Assembly: GCA_013298715.1 (NCBI GenBank)
Contig: JAAFIQ010000009.1
Coordinates: forward strand, 62,001-126,000
Source of the DNA: Bacteroidota bacterium
Lineage (GTDB): Bacteria > Bacteroidota > Bacteroidia > B-17B0 > Aurantibacillaceae
Reading direction: 5' to 3'
DNA: 64,000 bases
In this document: positions 26,563 to 36,224 of the stretch, piece after piece
Layout: each line of letters begins with the position of its first letter
Position numbering within the stretch: position 1 is the stretch's first letter
Notes under the pieces: model-generated
The model's database searches: none
What the model was told of the DNA's origin: nothing
Seen by the model: the letters and a program-made list of their open reading frames with translations, nothing else
Program-made: the position numbers and the translations under genes

Positions 26563-28794
26563 ATGGAAGAAGCAATAGAAAATAAACCAAATAGCGAACA
26601 ACAATTAGACGCCAATTTTAAATACTTACCTTTTTTTAATAAAACACAACCAGTAATTATTTTAATACTACTAGGTTTTATTTTTTATATAAACTCAATA
26701 AACAATGAATCTGCTTTAGATGATGGAATAGCTATTCATCAAAACGAATTTGTATTGAAAGGTGCAACACAAATTAAAAACATTTTTACACACGATGACT
26801 ATTATTTTTTTTATAAACGAATGAATGCCAGCGATCAATTATTTGGTGGGCGCTACCGCCCACTAGGAACAGCAAGCTACGCTATTGAGCAAGAATTTAT
26901 TGGGACTTACAGAACTGGCTTTTATTATTTCTGTCAAGATTTAAATAATAATGGAATAGTTGATGATAAGCAAATTGATTATACCAGCGAAATTGGCAAA
27001 AACGAAACAAATTTTGAGTGTAATGAATTACGAACGAAATATGAAAATAGAAAAGTAAAGGGAGCAGAGTGTTTGAATTGTTGGGACTTGAATAAAAATG
27101 GAAACAATGATTTTGAAGAAGACCTGAATCACGATGGTGTTTTTAATGAAGTAGATTGCCAAGTTAAGGGCGCAGGCTTAAGACATCTTAACAACGTAAT
27201 AATTTATATCTTATGTTGTTTAGCGTTTTACACCTTGCTAAAAAAATTTATTTTTAAAACTAACCCGGATTTTGCATTTGTTACTGCGCTTTTGTTTTTA
27301 ATCCATCCTGTACATACCGAAGTAGTTGCTTATGTGTTTGGAAGACATCATTTACTTTGTTTTCTATTTTCTTGCTACACCTTAATTTATTGCTTAAAAT
27401 ATGCAAGTAACAAATCTTTTTTTAATATTTTTATTAGTGCGTTAAGCTTTTTATTGGCATTATTCTCGGGCGAATTTTCTTTTCTACTTTTTATTTTAAT
27501 ACCGCTAACCTTATATGTTTTTGCAGATAACAAAAAAACACTGTTACTTTATTTAATCTTAATTAGCGTGTTTGCCTTTTATTTATTTATGCGTGTTAAC
27601 TCTGTTTATATGGGGGCTGGGAGATTAGATACAGAGCCATTAAATAATCCTTACGCTTTTGCAACTGGAGAAGAAAAATTTGCAACAAAAATTTATATGT
27701 TGTTGTATTATTTAAAACAAAGTATTTTTCCATATCCATTAATAAGTGATTATTCATTCGATTCAATTTCGTATAGAAATTTTGCCAGTTGGGATTTTTG
27801 GCTCTCTGTAATAATAAATCTAAGTTTATTATTTTATGCCGTTGCACAAACCATTAAAAAAAATGTATTGGGTTATGGTTTGTTGGTTTATTTTATATCC
27901 ATCATTCCTTGTTGCCAATTACTTTTTCCAACAAGCGTGGTTTTTATAGAATCATTCCTTTTTCATGCATCCATTGGCGTATGTATTGTTCTCACCATTT
28001 TACTTTTTAAACTTTTAGAAATTTTAAAAACACCTGAAAAAAAATACAGAACTGTACTTCTCACTTCCTTTATAGTGTTAATTGTAGTTAGTTTAATAGT
28101 TGTGGTAAACCGAAATGCTGATTGGAAGAATGATGTAACTTTATTTTTTAAAGATGTAAAAAAACAACCACGCTCCGTTTTAATTTTAGGTAACGCCGGT
28201 GCGCGTTGGATAGATTTAGCAGATACACGTGAAATTACCGGGGTGGCTATACCAGGAGGCGATACAGCCGTTTTTAATGATTATAACGGAACCTTAACAA
28301 TTTCGGATGAAGATATGAAACTTTTTAATGCTAAAACAAAACGCGAAGCTGCATTAAAAAAAGGTATTAATTTTTTAGATACCGCAGTAAAATTGCACCC
28401 GCAATACGTAAACGGATTTTTAAATTTAGGTTTAGCACATTTTAAATTGTATAGCGATGAACAGTGTATTTTAAATTGGAAGCGTGCAGAGAAATTGTAC
28501 CCTGATAATCCTTATTTGCAAAGCTATTATTCTGTTTACCAAAAAGTTTTGTCAGAAAAGTACAATGCTGCAAGAACAAAAAATGAATTTGAGAATGCTG
28601 AAAAATATTTGTTGTATTTACATTTTGTGAATCCTAAGAACGAAGAAGGATTAGAAAATTTATGCCAACTCTACTTTGACATAAAACACTATGAAGCATG
28701 CAAGAACAGGCTTAAGGAATTATTGAAACTTGACCCTAAAAATAATATTGGAAATGAATTAACAGTAAAGTTAAAAGAGTTGGCAGGGAAATAA
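26563..28794 (+). CDS. TMTC-like membrane protein with EF-hand-like insert and C-terminal TPRs
   Basis: A 743-residue membrane protein. It resembles TMTC/ArnT-like O-mannosyltransferases: N-terminal helix, luminal loop with RYRPLGTASYAIEQEFIG, then AGLRHLNNVIIYILCCLAFYTLL and FLIHPVHTEVVAYVFGRHHLLCFLF, many helices, and a C-terminal soluble part with TPR-like units (FLDTAVKLHPQYVNGFLNLGLAHFKLY; CKNRLKELLKLDPKN). The first loop carries an insert (about 122-204) with three calcium-loop motifs: DLNNNGIVDD (126), DLNKNGNNDFEE (175) and DLNHDGVFNEVD (187), plus several Cys. It starts six bases after the candidate anti-sigma gene and is likely the operon's effector. Predicted activity: sugar transfer to exported proteins, possibly calcium-dependent. 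Confidence 0.75.
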   Translation: MEEAIENKPNSEQQLDANFKYLPFFNKTQPVIILILLGFIFYINSINNESALDDGIAIHQNEFVLKGATQIKNIFTHDDYYFFYKRMNASDQLFGGRYRPLGTASYAIEQEFIGTYRTGFYYFCQDLNNNGIVDDKQIDYTSEIGKNETNFECNELRTKYENRKVKGAECLNCWDLNKNGNNDFEEDLNHDGVFNEVDCQVKGAGLRHLNNVIIYILCCLAFYTLLKKFIFKTNPDFAFVTALLFLIHPVHTEVVAYVFGRHHLLCFLFSCYTLIYCLKYASNKSFFNIFISALSFLLALFSGEFSFLLFILIPLTLYVFADNKKTLLLYLILISVFAFYLFMRVNSVYMGAGRLDTEPLNNPYAFATGEEKFATKIYMLLYYLKQSIFPYPLISDYSFDSISYRNFASWDFWLSVIINLSLLFYAVAQTIKKNVLGYGLLVYFISIIPCCQLLFPTSVVFIESFLFHASIGVCIVLTILLFKLLEILKTPEKKYRTVLLTSFIVLIVVSLIVVVNRNADWKNDVTLFFKDVKKQPRSVLILGNAGARWIDLADTREITGVAIPGGDTAVFNDYNGTLTISDEDMKLFNAKTKREAALKKGINFLDTAVKLHPQYVNGFLNLGLAHFKLYSDEQCILNWKRAEKLYPDNPYLQSYYSVYQKVLSEKYNAARTKNEFENAEKYLLYLHFVNPKNEEGLENLCQLYFDIKHYEACKNRLKELLKLDPKNNIGNELTVKLKELAGK

Positions 28795-28800
28795 AAATCC

Positions 28801-29814
28801 TCAATCTTTAATTCTTTCTATATACTCATCAACAATTTTAAACATGGTGCTAAAAAATTGGTAGCGTTGTTTTTCGCTAACGCCACTAATTAAATTACTT
28901 TTCTTTTCTAAATTTTTAATCCAATGTTCTGTTTCATCACAAAACTCAGGGTTGTTTGTTGTTAAAGAATTTAGCGTGTTGAACGAAATATAGGAATAGT
29001 TATTGGCATCAGCTTTAATATAAATACAATTTGTACCAAGAACCACTTCGCTATTATACAATAAAAACGTTTCTGACTTATCGCTTTTATTTTTACGAGC
29101 ATCTGCAGCATTCTTTTGAATCATTTCTAACGTAGTTCTGTACTCCGTTAGTAGTTCAATCGCTTGATCTTTATTAATAATGCCACTATCAAAGTAGAAT
29201 TGAACTTGTCGCAAACCGGTTAGTACTGTTTCCGTAGTCCAAATTTCTGTACTTGGTATGGTTAAATATTCCTTAAAGCAATTATGTGCAATTTCAATCA
29301 ATTTTTCGTTCACAAACCCAAACTCAAATTTTTGGTTTTGATAGGCAGGTACGTTTAAAACACTGCGTTGCCAATAAAACAATTTAAACTCAGTAAATTT
29401 TTTTGTTGAAAAGGAATAAAAAATCGGTATTTCCTCTGCTACATAGGAAATTTTTATATCCTCAAATTTATTTATGGTTTTTAAATGGGTTAAAATTCGT
29501 GTTAAATAGTGCTCAAAATTTTTTTCACTGTCAGTAAGCTTTGTGTAGGCAAAGGTTACTGTATCACTTCTATTGCTAAACACCTCATCAATACTAATAG
29601 CATATTTTTTGGTTATTTTATAAACCTCATCAATTGTTAGTTCAGTTTCTCCTCTTATTCTTCGGTAAGCACTATCAATGCTCACATCCAAAATATCAGC
29701 TAATTCTTCAGCCAAACCAACAGTAGAAGGCATGGTATCTTTTAATTTATTAATAAAAATTTGTTGAATATTTTGGCCAGTTGAAATTGGCTTTGGCGCT
29801 TTTTTAATAGGCAT
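28801..29814 (-). CDS. HTH transcriptional regulator, BetR/XRE-like N-terminus
   Basis: The 337 residues start with a helix-turn-helix region (about 25-80) of the form LAEELADILDVSIDSAYRRIRGETELTIDEVYKITKKYAISIDEVF, which I associate with Bacteroidota regulators carrying a BetR-like or Cro/CI-like DNA-binding domain and a large C-terminal domain of unknown fold. The C-terminal 240 residues are mostly helical with two Cys and no receiver or enzymatic motif. The gene is divergent from the CDP-alcohol phosphotransferase, and the shared upstream region holds two near-identical 18-bp repeats. It converges with the TMTC-like gene, whose stop is only six bases away. Confidence 0.75.
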   Translation of the reverse strand: MPIKKAPKPISTGQNIQQIFINKLKDTMPSTVGLAEELADILDVSIDSAYRRIRGETELTIDEVYKITKKYAISIDEVFSNRSDTVTFAYTKLTDSEKNFEHYLTRILTHLKTINKFEDIKISYVAEEIPIFYSFSTKKFTEFKLFYWQRSVLNVPAYQNQKFEFGFVNEKLIEIAHNCFKEYLTIPSTEIWTTETVLTGLRQVQFYFDSGIINKDQAIELLTEYRTTLEMIQKNAADARKNKSDKSETFLLYNSEVVLGTNCIYIKADANNYSYISFNTLNSLTTNNPEFCDETEHWIKNLEKKSNLISGVSEKQRYQFFSTMFKIVDEYIERIKD

Positions 29815-29847
29815 TATTTATGATTTAATCATTTAAAATTAGTTTTT

Positions 29848-29907
29848 ATTTGCAAAAAAAGCAAATTTGATTTTTTACACCGCAGTTACTTGTAAAAAAA
29901 GCAAATT
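29848..29907. promoter_or_regulatory. twin operator-like repeats between divergent genes
   Basis: TTGCAAAAAAAGCAAATT (29850-29867) recurs as TTGTAAAAAAAGCAAATT (29890-29907), exactly 40 bases later, which is close to four helical turns. The first copy is part of an inverted repeat ATTTGC-N7-GCAAAT (29848-29866). The location, 34 bases upstream of the HTH regulator ATG and before the divergent gene, suits binding sites for that regulator. Confidence 0.55.
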
Positions 29908-30049
29908 CCATAATCCAAACATTTGCGCATTTTGAATAATTGCATAAACTAAAAAATTGACAACTCCTTTCAATTATATAGATAATTATTTATGGCGCAA
30001 TTTTGTAAAAGATTAATTGCTGAGCCCTTAATCGTAAAAAATAAAAAAC

Positions 30050-31078
30050 ATGAAAACAAAAATTCCGTACCTATTAACTTATAGCCGATTAGTAATGGCT
30101 GGGTTTTATTTATTAGCAACCTTTACATCAAGTTTACAAAACAAATTTGTAATTGTTGGCGTTTTAATTGCTGCCATAGTAAGCGATATTTTTGATGGTG
30201 TGCTTGCGCGCCGGTGGAAATGCGATACTGAAAATTTAAGAAAACTTGATAGCAAAATTGATACGATTTTTTGGTTAAGTTTATTGTACCTGCTTGTTGT
30301 AAGCCAACGCGATTTTGTTTTACAGCACAGCATCAAACTTTTTATACTCGTTTTACTCGAAATTTTAGTTCAACTCATAGGTTATTTTAAATTTAACACA
30401 ACGCTTGCTTTACACACCTACTCTGCAAAATTTTGGGCTTTATTATTAGCAGTAACCATAAGTGCATTAGTATTAGGTTACAACGTTACTTTTTTATTTG
30501 GGGCATGTTTTGTTTGGGGAATTATTTCCCAATTGGAGGTGTTGTTAATTATTTTAAAACTTAAAACCTACAAAGTTGACGTGAAATCGATTTATTCATT
30601 AATTACTAACCATTCATTTCATAAAAAATCTCAGCGAGTAGTTGTTTTCCTATTATTAGGAACTTCTTGTTTAAGTGCACAAATAACCCCACATGGAAAT
30701 GTTTATGCTGTAGATGAGCCCTCACTATATTGGACAGGAACAATTGCAATGTCGGCAATTAACCTAACTACAACCTATTTTAATATGAAAAAATTACGCA
30801 AATACGATAAGTACAGATCTAACGCTATCTTTGGAGCTATGGCAGGCGCTGCACAAACGGTAATTGGATTTTCAAATACAAATATAAAATTCAGAAATGA
30901 GTATATACCGAGGAGCATAAACATTGGGATAGGTTTAACAACTTTAGTTACAAGTATTGTTAGATTTGCGACTAAAAATCCATCGAAAGAAAATACTTTT
31001 ACTTTAAATTTTAATTGTTTACGAGACAAAAAACTGAACTCATCATTAGTTGGATTAACCTATAAAAAACAATTTTAA
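30050..31078 (+). CDS. CDP-alcohol phosphotransferase fused to a second exported-type domain
   Basis: Residues 1 to about 180 form a six-helix CDP-alcohol phosphatidyltransferase. The metal-binding signature is DIFDGVLAR (Asp46, Asp49, Gly50, Ala53, Arg54) with Asp67 and Asp71 at the proper spacing; the usual Gly at position 63 is Leu. Such enzymes swap the CMP of CDP-diacylglycerol or a similar donor for an alcohol in the inner membrane. After residue 190 a second signal-like hydrophobic stretch (RVVVFLLLGTSCLSAQ) leads into 130 residues with two more hydrophobic segments and no known domain, as if a separate exported protein had been joined in frame. The substrate is unknown. Confidence 0.8.
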   Translation: MKTKIPYLLTYSRLVMAGFYLLATFTSSLQNKFVIVGVLIAAIVSDIFDGVLARRWKCDTENLRKLDSKIDTIFWLSLLYLLVVSQRDFVLQHSIKLFILVLLEILVQLIGYFKFNTTLALHTYSAKFWALLLAVTISALVLGYNVTFLFGACFVWGIISQLEVLLIILKLKTYKVDVKSIYSLITNHSFHKKSQRVVVFLLLGTSCLSAQITPHGNVYAVDEPSLYWTGTIAMSAINLTTTYFNMKKLRKYDKYRSNAIFGAMAGAAQTVIGFSNTNIKFRNEYIPRSINIGIGLTTLVTSIVRFATKNPSKENTFTLNFNCLRDKKLNSSLVGLTYKKQF

Positions 31079-31152
31079 ACACTATTGTATTAGTTGTTAG
31101 AATTTTGATGTGTTTTGTAAGTAAAACTAACCATTACCTTTTTTCTAATAAA

Positions 31153-31722
31153 CTAATACAATCTTTTCGCAATTATTTTGCATACGTTGCCAAACACCTG
31201 CCCTGGGCTAAACTTGCGCCAATTAAAATCATCTAGCTCACCACCCGATATAAAAAAATAGTCTAATCCAGCTCTTTTAAAATCAGTTAAAACATGTTCT
31301 CTAAAATTTAATAAAACTATCCAACCATCATCGCCGTTATCATCAAACCACTCATCGTAGTAGCTATCATCGCTTGAGTGAAAGTTAAGCACATTCTCCC
31401 CAATTAAAATATATTTGTTTATGCCATTTAAACTAAGCTCATCAACAATATCTCTTTTTAAAAGCATAATATCGTTATTAATTGCATCGTTCCATTCTCC
31501 TATAAATTCAATGATGGCATACTTCTCTTCATAATCAGCAAACAAAATTTTTAAGTACATGGTGTCGCTTGCCATATCATCCCATTGCGGATGAATGTAA
31601 AAATTATATATTGTGTTTGTAAATTCTAGCTCGCTGTACTCCCTTCCATAAAATGGCGAATTTGGGTCTTCACTTGCGTTGTACAAGTGCTGCCAATTAT
31701 AAAAAGGTTCTATAGTGTGCAT
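31153..31722 (-). CDS. conserved-looking cytoplasmic hypothetical protein
   Basis: A 189-residue acidic, aromatic-rich soluble protein (for example WQHLYNASEDPNSPFYGREYSE and YYDEWFDDNGDDGWIVLLNFREHV). There is no signal peptide, membrane helix or catalytic motif that I know. Its composition and complete frame support a real gene. It is transcribed from its own start and lies just downstream of tRNA-Pro on the same strand. Function unknown. Confidence 0.7.
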   Translation of the reverse strand: MHTIEPFYNWQHLYNASEDPNSPFYGREYSELEFTNTIYNFYIHPQWDDMASDTMYLKILFADYEEKYAIIEFIGEWNDAINNDIMLLKRDIVDELSLNGINKYILIGENVLNFHSSDDSYYDEWFDDNGDDGWIVLLNFREHVLTDFKRAGLDYFFISGGELDDFNWRKFSPGQVFGNVCKIIAKRLY

Positions 31723-31750
31723 AGTTTATTTTACAACTAATATAAAAATA

Positions 31751-31782
31751 AAAAAGCCTTTCACTGATGAAAGACTTTTTTT
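31751..31782 (-). terminator. tRNA-Pro terminator
   Basis: A hairpin (AGTCTTTC with GAAAGGCT on the minus strand, one G-T pair) plus a T run directly follows the tRNA 3' end. Confidence 0.75.
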
Positions 31783-31784
31783 CG

Positions 31785-31858
31785 TCGGGGTGGCCAGATT
31801 CGAACTGACGACCTCCACATCCCAAATGTGGCGCGATACCGGACTACGCTACACCCCG
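31785..31858 (-). tRNA. tRNA-Pro (TGG)
   Basis: The 74-nt cloverleaf has acceptor stem CGGGGTG with CACCCCG, discriminator A, anticodon stem CCACA with TGTGG and loop TTTGGGA giving anticodon TGG. The T loop is TTCGAAT. CCA is not encoded. Confidence 0.97.
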
Positions 31859-31979
31859 CTATTTATTAAAAATAGGGTGCAAATATACTAGTTTTTTTAC
31901 TTTTAACAAAAAATCATGCTTTTTTTACTAAAAATTGTTTAAGCGCACTATCACTCACTTTATGCAAAAAATTTAATTG

Positions 31980-31987
31980 TATCTTTA
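31980..31987 (+). promoter_or_regulatory. guaA -7 promoter box
   Basis: TATCTTTA is one base from the -7 consensus and ends seven bases before the guaA ATG. It excludes the upstream ATG at 31977, which would lie within or before the promoter. Confidence 0.5.
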
Positions 31988-31994
31988 TAGGCTT

Positions 31995-33524
31995 ATGCAA
32001 GAGCAAATTTTAATTCTCGATTTTGGTTCCCAATACACCCAACTTATTGCCCGTCGTTTGCGCGAACTTAATGTGTATTGCGAAATTCATCCATATAATA
32101 AATTACCCGAACTTACTTCTACTATAAAAGGTGTTATACTTTCAGGAAGTCCACATAGTGTGCGCGAAGAGAACCCGCCAAAACCAAATTTAGATAGCAT
32201 AAAAGGTAAATTACCCTTGTTAGGTGTGTGCTATGGCGCACAATTTTTAGCACACTTTTATGGTGGCGAAGTTGGTAAATCAAGCTCACGCGAATACGGA
32301 AGAGCTAACTTAAGTTTTGTTGATACAAATTCTGTTTTACTGAAAAACATTTCTCAAAACTCGCAAGTTTGGATGAGCCATGCCGATACAATATTAGCAA
32401 CTCCAACAAACTATAAATTAATAGCAAGCACACACGATGTAAAATTTGCAGCTTATCAAATTGAAAATGAAAGCACCTTTGGCATTCAATTTCACCCAGA
32501 GGTTTATCACAGCAGCGAAGGAACACAACTACTTAAAAATTTCGTGTTTGATGTCTGCAAATGCAGCGGTAATTGGACGCCCGATTCATTTATTGATACT
32601 ACTATTGCCGAATTACGGGCAAAATTAAAAAACGATAAAGTTATTTTAGGATTAAGTGGCGGTGTTGACAGCAGTGTTGCAGCTATGCTGTTGCACAAAG
32701 CAATAGGCACTAATTTACATTGCATTTTTGTTGATAATGGTTTATTGCGTAAAAATGAATTTGAAAGTGTTTTAGATTCATACAAACACATGGGCTTAAA
32801 CGTAAAAGGTGTTAATGCAAAAAATAGATTTTACGAAACGCTTGCCGGCATTATAGACCCTGAAAAAAAACGCAAGGCCATAGGCAAAATTTTTGTTGAT
32901 GTATTTGATGATGAAAGCAAATTAATAGAAAACGCGCAATGGTTAGCGCAAGGTACAATTTATCCTGATGTTATTGAGAGTGTTTCTGTAAAAGGACCTT
33001 CGGCAACAATTAAATCGCACCATAATGTTGGCGGCTTGCCAGATTATATGAAACTACAAGTAGTAGAACCCTTACGTAGTTTGTTTAAAGATGAGGTACG
33101 CCGGGTTGGTAAAGCTTTAGGATTAGATGAAAACATTTTGAACCGTCATCCTTTTCCTGGCCCAGGGTTGGCAATAAGAATTCTTGGAGAGATAACTGAA
33201 CAGAAAGTAAAAATTTTGCAAGACGTAGATGCCATTTTCATTAATGGTTTAAAAGAACATAACCTTTATAAAGATGTGTGGCAAGCAGGCGCAATTTTTT
33301 TACCAATACAAAGTGTAGGCGTAATGGGCGATGAACGCACTTATGAAAACGTAGTTGCACTGCGTGCTGTTAGCAGTACCGATGGAATGACGGCAGATTG
33401 GTGCCATTTGCCCTACGAATTTTTAGCCAAAATTAGTAACGAAATTATTAATAAAGTAAAAGGTGTAAATAGAGTTGTGTACGACATTAGCTCTAAACCA
33501 CCCGCTACCATTGAATGGGAATAA
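31995..33524 (+). CDS. guaA: GMP synthase (glutamine-hydrolysing)
   Basis: GuaA converts XMP to GMP using glutamine and ATP. From the ATG at 31995 ([21 protein letters not shown], the usual start) it has 509 residues. An N-terminal class I amidotransferase domain carries Cys79 in LLGVCYGAQ and the FHPEV His/Glu. An ATP pyrophosphatase domain has the LSGGVDSSV loop, and the C-terminal dimerisation domain ends with the conserved KPPATIEWE. An ATG six codons earlier would fall in the promoter and was rejected. Confidence 0.97.
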   Translation: MQEQILILDFGSQYTQLIARRLRELNVYCEIHPYNKLPELTSTIKGVILSGSPHSVREENPPKPNLDSIKGKLPLLGVCYGAQFLAHFYGGEVGKSSSREYGRANLSFVDTNSVLLKNISQNSQVWMSHADTILATPTNYKLIASTHDVKFAAYQIENESTFGIQFHPEVYHSSEGTQLLKNFVFDVCKCSGNWTPDSFIDTTIAELRAKLKNDKVILGLSGGVDSSVAAMLLHKAIGTNLHCIFVDNGLLRKNEFESVLDSYKHMGLNVKGVNAKNRFYETLAGIIDPEKKRKAIGKIFVDVFDDESKLIENAQWLAQGTIYPDVIESVSVKGPSATIKSHHNVGGLPDYMKLQVVEPLRSLFKDEVRRVGKALGLDENILNRHPFPGPGLAIRILGEITEQKVKILQDVDAIFINGLKEHNLYKDVWQAGAIFLPIQSVGVMGDERTYENVVALRAVSSTDGMTADWCHLPYEFLAKISNEIINKVKGVNRVVYDISSKPPATIEWE

Positions 33525-33570
33525 AACATTCAAACAGTTAAAATTAACACATAAATTATAATCAACAACT

Positions 33571-35265
33571 TTGAAACAAATCAAAATAGCAAACTACTTT
33601 CTGACCTTCATTAGCTTTTTGTTGATGAATAGCATTATTGCTCAAACAAAATCCAGCAACATTCAAACCATCGATGGAAGAAAATACTTCATTCATTTAA
33701 TTGAAAAAGGTCAAAGCTTGTACTCCATTTCAAAACTATACAATGTTAGTTTGGATGACATTTATAAAGTAAATCCTGAAGTAAAAAATGGAACAAAAAG
33801 CGGACAAGAAATTAAGATTCCGCTTGCAACGAATTTAGCAGTAACGTCAACAACCAGCAACACGCAACCAATTACAACTAACTTTTTACCCGACACAAAT
33901 TTGTACAAATGTCATAAAGTAGAAAAAGGGCAAACACTTTATTCTATTTTAAAAAAGTATAATGTTACTGAAAAAGAAATTACTGCAATAAACCCAGGCT
34001 TTACAAGTAGCATTAAGGAAGGTCAGCTGATTGCAATTTCTAAGAAAGAAAAAAATGCTTTACAAGTAACGTCTTCAAATGTAATTTCAGAAACTAAACC
34101 CAGCTTGACTTTGAATACAAACACAGCAACTACACTAGTTAATAAAACCGAAAAAGGTGCTTATACATTTGCGTTAATGTTACCTTTTAAATTTGATCAG
34201 GTACTGAATTTAGACATGAACGAATTAGCAAAAAATAAAACAAATTTTCCACCTGCATCTGCCTTTGCAATTGACTTTTACTCTGGCTTTAAAAGTATCA
34301 TAGATTCATTATCTAGCAATAGTTTCGAGATTAACCTAGAAGTTTATGATATAGATGAAAAAGATTCGCTTAAACTAGCACAACTTATAAACGATGAGAA
34401 ATTTAAAAAATCTGATTTCATTGTTGGACCATGGTACCCATCAGGATTTAAAGTAATTTCACAGAAAGCAAAAGAATTAAATATTCCAATTATCTCTCCA
34501 ACAACTCAACAGAACAAAATTTTATTCAACAATCCCTTAGCTTCAAAAACTAATCCATCTCAATTTACTTTGCTAGAATTACTGGCCGATTACTGCGTTG
34601 ACTCGTTGCTCGCTCAAGGCTCAAACGTTTTGTTACTCAGCGCTAATGAAAAAGATGTAAAAGAAGTTGGTTATGTAAAAGCATTTAAAAAATACTACAA
34701 TGATAAAATAAAAGCATTATCAAAACCTTTAAAAGATACGATTACTAGTGTTAGAGCACTTGCTGGTGTAAAAGCAGCTCACAAAACAGGAATTAAAAAT
34801 GTAGTTGTAAGTTTAAGCAATAACCAAGTTTTTTTAGCTGATTTCTGCACACAACTCGCAATTTACTCCGAGAAAAAAGATATACAGTTATGTAGTTGGC
34901 AATCAAACACGCTATTGGATAATGTTGATCAAGAATATTTGAATCAATTGCAATACACATTTGCACATCAATACAATATTTTAAACACAAGTGCCTACAA
35001 CAATTTAATTAGTAACTACAAGGCGCAACAAGGCGCATCACCTAGCGAATATTTTTTTATTGGTGCGGATATTGCAAGCTATTATCTACAAAATTTAAAA
35101 CTAAATGGCCCAAATTTTATAAATAATTTAAACACCTTACCAATGGAACTTGGCTACTGTAAATTTATGTTTGCAAGGCCTGATGCCAATACTGGCTTTG
35201 ATAACAGAGGTGGTTTTATTTTTAAGTACAACAATTTTAAAGTTGTAAAAACTGGATGGAAATAA
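33571..35265 (+). CDS. LysM protein with periplasmic-binding-like C-terminal domain
   Basis: The start is a TTG at 33571, giving a complete signal peptide (cleavage after IIAQ). Two LysM domains follow: YFIHLIEKGQSLYSISKLYNV (about 39-85) and YKCHKVEKGQTLYSILKKYNV (about 112-157), which bind peptidoglycan. After a Thr/Ser linker, residues 205-564 resemble a type 1 periplasmic binding fold (FALMLPFKFDQ, then DFIVGPWYPSGFKVISQKAKELNIPIISPTTQ). This fusion is common in Bacteroidota, with an envelope-maintenance role suspected but not proven. It overlaps hemF by ten bases, so the two are co-transcribed. Confidence 0.85.
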   Translation: MKQIKIANYFLTFISFLLMNSIIAQTKSSNIQTIDGRKYFIHLIEKGQSLYSISKLYNVSLDDIYKVNPEVKNGTKSGQEIKIPLATNLAVTSTTSNTQPITTNFLPDTNLYKCHKVEKGQTLYSILKKYNVTEKEITAINPGFTSSIKEGQLIAISKKEKNALQVTSSNVISETKPSLTLNTNTATTLVNKTEKGAYTFALMLPFKFDQVLNLDMNELAKNKTNFPPASAFAIDFYSGFKSIIDSLSSNSFEINLEVYDIDEKDSLKLAQLINDEKFKKSDFIVGPWYPSGFKVISQKAKELNIPIISPTTQQNKILFNNPLASKTNPSQFTLLELLADYCVDSLLAQGSNVLLLSANEKDVKEVGYVKAFKKYYNDKIKALSKPLKDTITSVRALAGVKAAHKTGIKNVVVSLSNNQVFLADFCTQLAIYSEKKDIQLCSWQSNTLLDNVDQEYLNQLQYTFAHQYNILNTSAYNNLISNYKAQQGASPSEYFFIGADIASYYLQNLKLNGPNFINNLNTLPMELGYCKFMFARPDANTGFDNRGGFIFKYNNFKVVKTGWK

Positions 35266-36173
35266 CCAAAAATAATATTTCTGATTGGTTAAAAAATTTA
35301 CAAACGCATATTTGTAATGAACTTTCTAACGCAGATGGCTTAACTGAATTTACTTTGGAGTCTTGGACACGCGATGAAGGCGGCGGTGGCATTACACGAA
35401 TTTTAAATGAGGGAAATATTATAGAAAAAGGCGGTGTACTTTTTAGTGCAGTGTATGGTAAAGCACCTGATTTCTTATTTAAAGAAAAAGCTCATAGCGA
35501 ACTTAATACCTTTGATACAGATCTTCAGTTTTATGCCACTGGTGTATCAATAGTTATTCATCCTAAAAATCCAATGGTGCCTATTATTCACATGAACATT
35601 CGGTATTTTGAAATGAGTAATGGAACAAAATGGTTTGGAGGAGGAATAGATTTAACACCGCATTACGTGAATGAAGATGATGCGCAATTTTTTCATACCC
35701 AACTAAAAAACGTTTGCGATACACACCATAAAAATTATTATACGGAATTTAAACAACAAGCCGACGATTATTTTTTTATTAAACACCGTAATGAAACACG
35801 CGGTATAGGTGGCATTTTTTTTGATAGATTAAATTCAAACGAAGAAATGACATTTGAACAAAATTTCTCATTTTGGCAAGATGTGGGTTTAGCCTTCGCA
35901 CCAATTTATACTGAACTAATTAAACGCAATAAAAATAAATCTTTTACCGCTGAAAATAAACAATGGCAATTACTGCGCCGTGGCAGGTATGTAGAGTTTA
36001 ATTTAATTTACGACAAAGGCACGCAGTTTGGTTTGCAAACGAATGGAAGAGTAGAAAGTATTTTAATGAGTCTACCAAAATTTGCAAGTTGGGAATACAA
36101 CTTTAAGCCAAAATTGAATTCGTTAGAAGAAAAAACATTACATCTCCTTGTAAAAAACATTAATTGGGCTTAG
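35256..36173 (+). CDS. hemF: oxygen-dependent coproporphyrinogen III oxidase
   Basis: HemF oxidatively decarboxylates coproporphyrinogen III to protoporphyrinogen IX in haem synthesis. Of the 305 residues, WTRDEGGGGITRILNEGNIIEKGGVLFS, HMNIRYFEM and WFGGGIDLTPHYV are diagnostic, as is the C-terminal LRRGRYVEFNLIYDKGTQFGLQTNGRVESILMSLP. It fits the haem demand of the respiratory operon encoded elsewhere in the window. The start overlaps the LysM gene by ten bases. Confidence 0.96.
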   Translation: MEITKNNISDWLKNLQTHICNELSNADGLTEFTLESWTRDEGGGGITRILNEGNIIEKGGVLFSAVYGKAPDFLFKEKAHSELNTFDTDLQFYATGVSIVIHPKNPMVPIIHMNIRYFEMSNGTKWFGGGIDLTPHYVNEDDAQFFHTQLKNVCDTHHKNYYTEFKQQADDYFFIKHRNETRGIGGIFFDRLNSNEEMTFEQNFSFWQDVGLAFAPIYTELIKRNKNKSFTAENKQWQLLRRGRYVEFNLIYDKGTQFGLQTNGRVESILMSLPKFASWEYNFKPKLNSLEEKTLHLLVKNINWA

Positions 36174-36224
36174 ATTTTTCAGAATAATTTCAGTGTATTT
36201 GTAGGCTAAAAGTATGATAAAGCA

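Noticed and set aside
31977-31994. ATG at 31977 as guaA start
   Set aside because: It precedes or overlaps the -7 box, and the family start [14 protein letters not shown] is at 31995.
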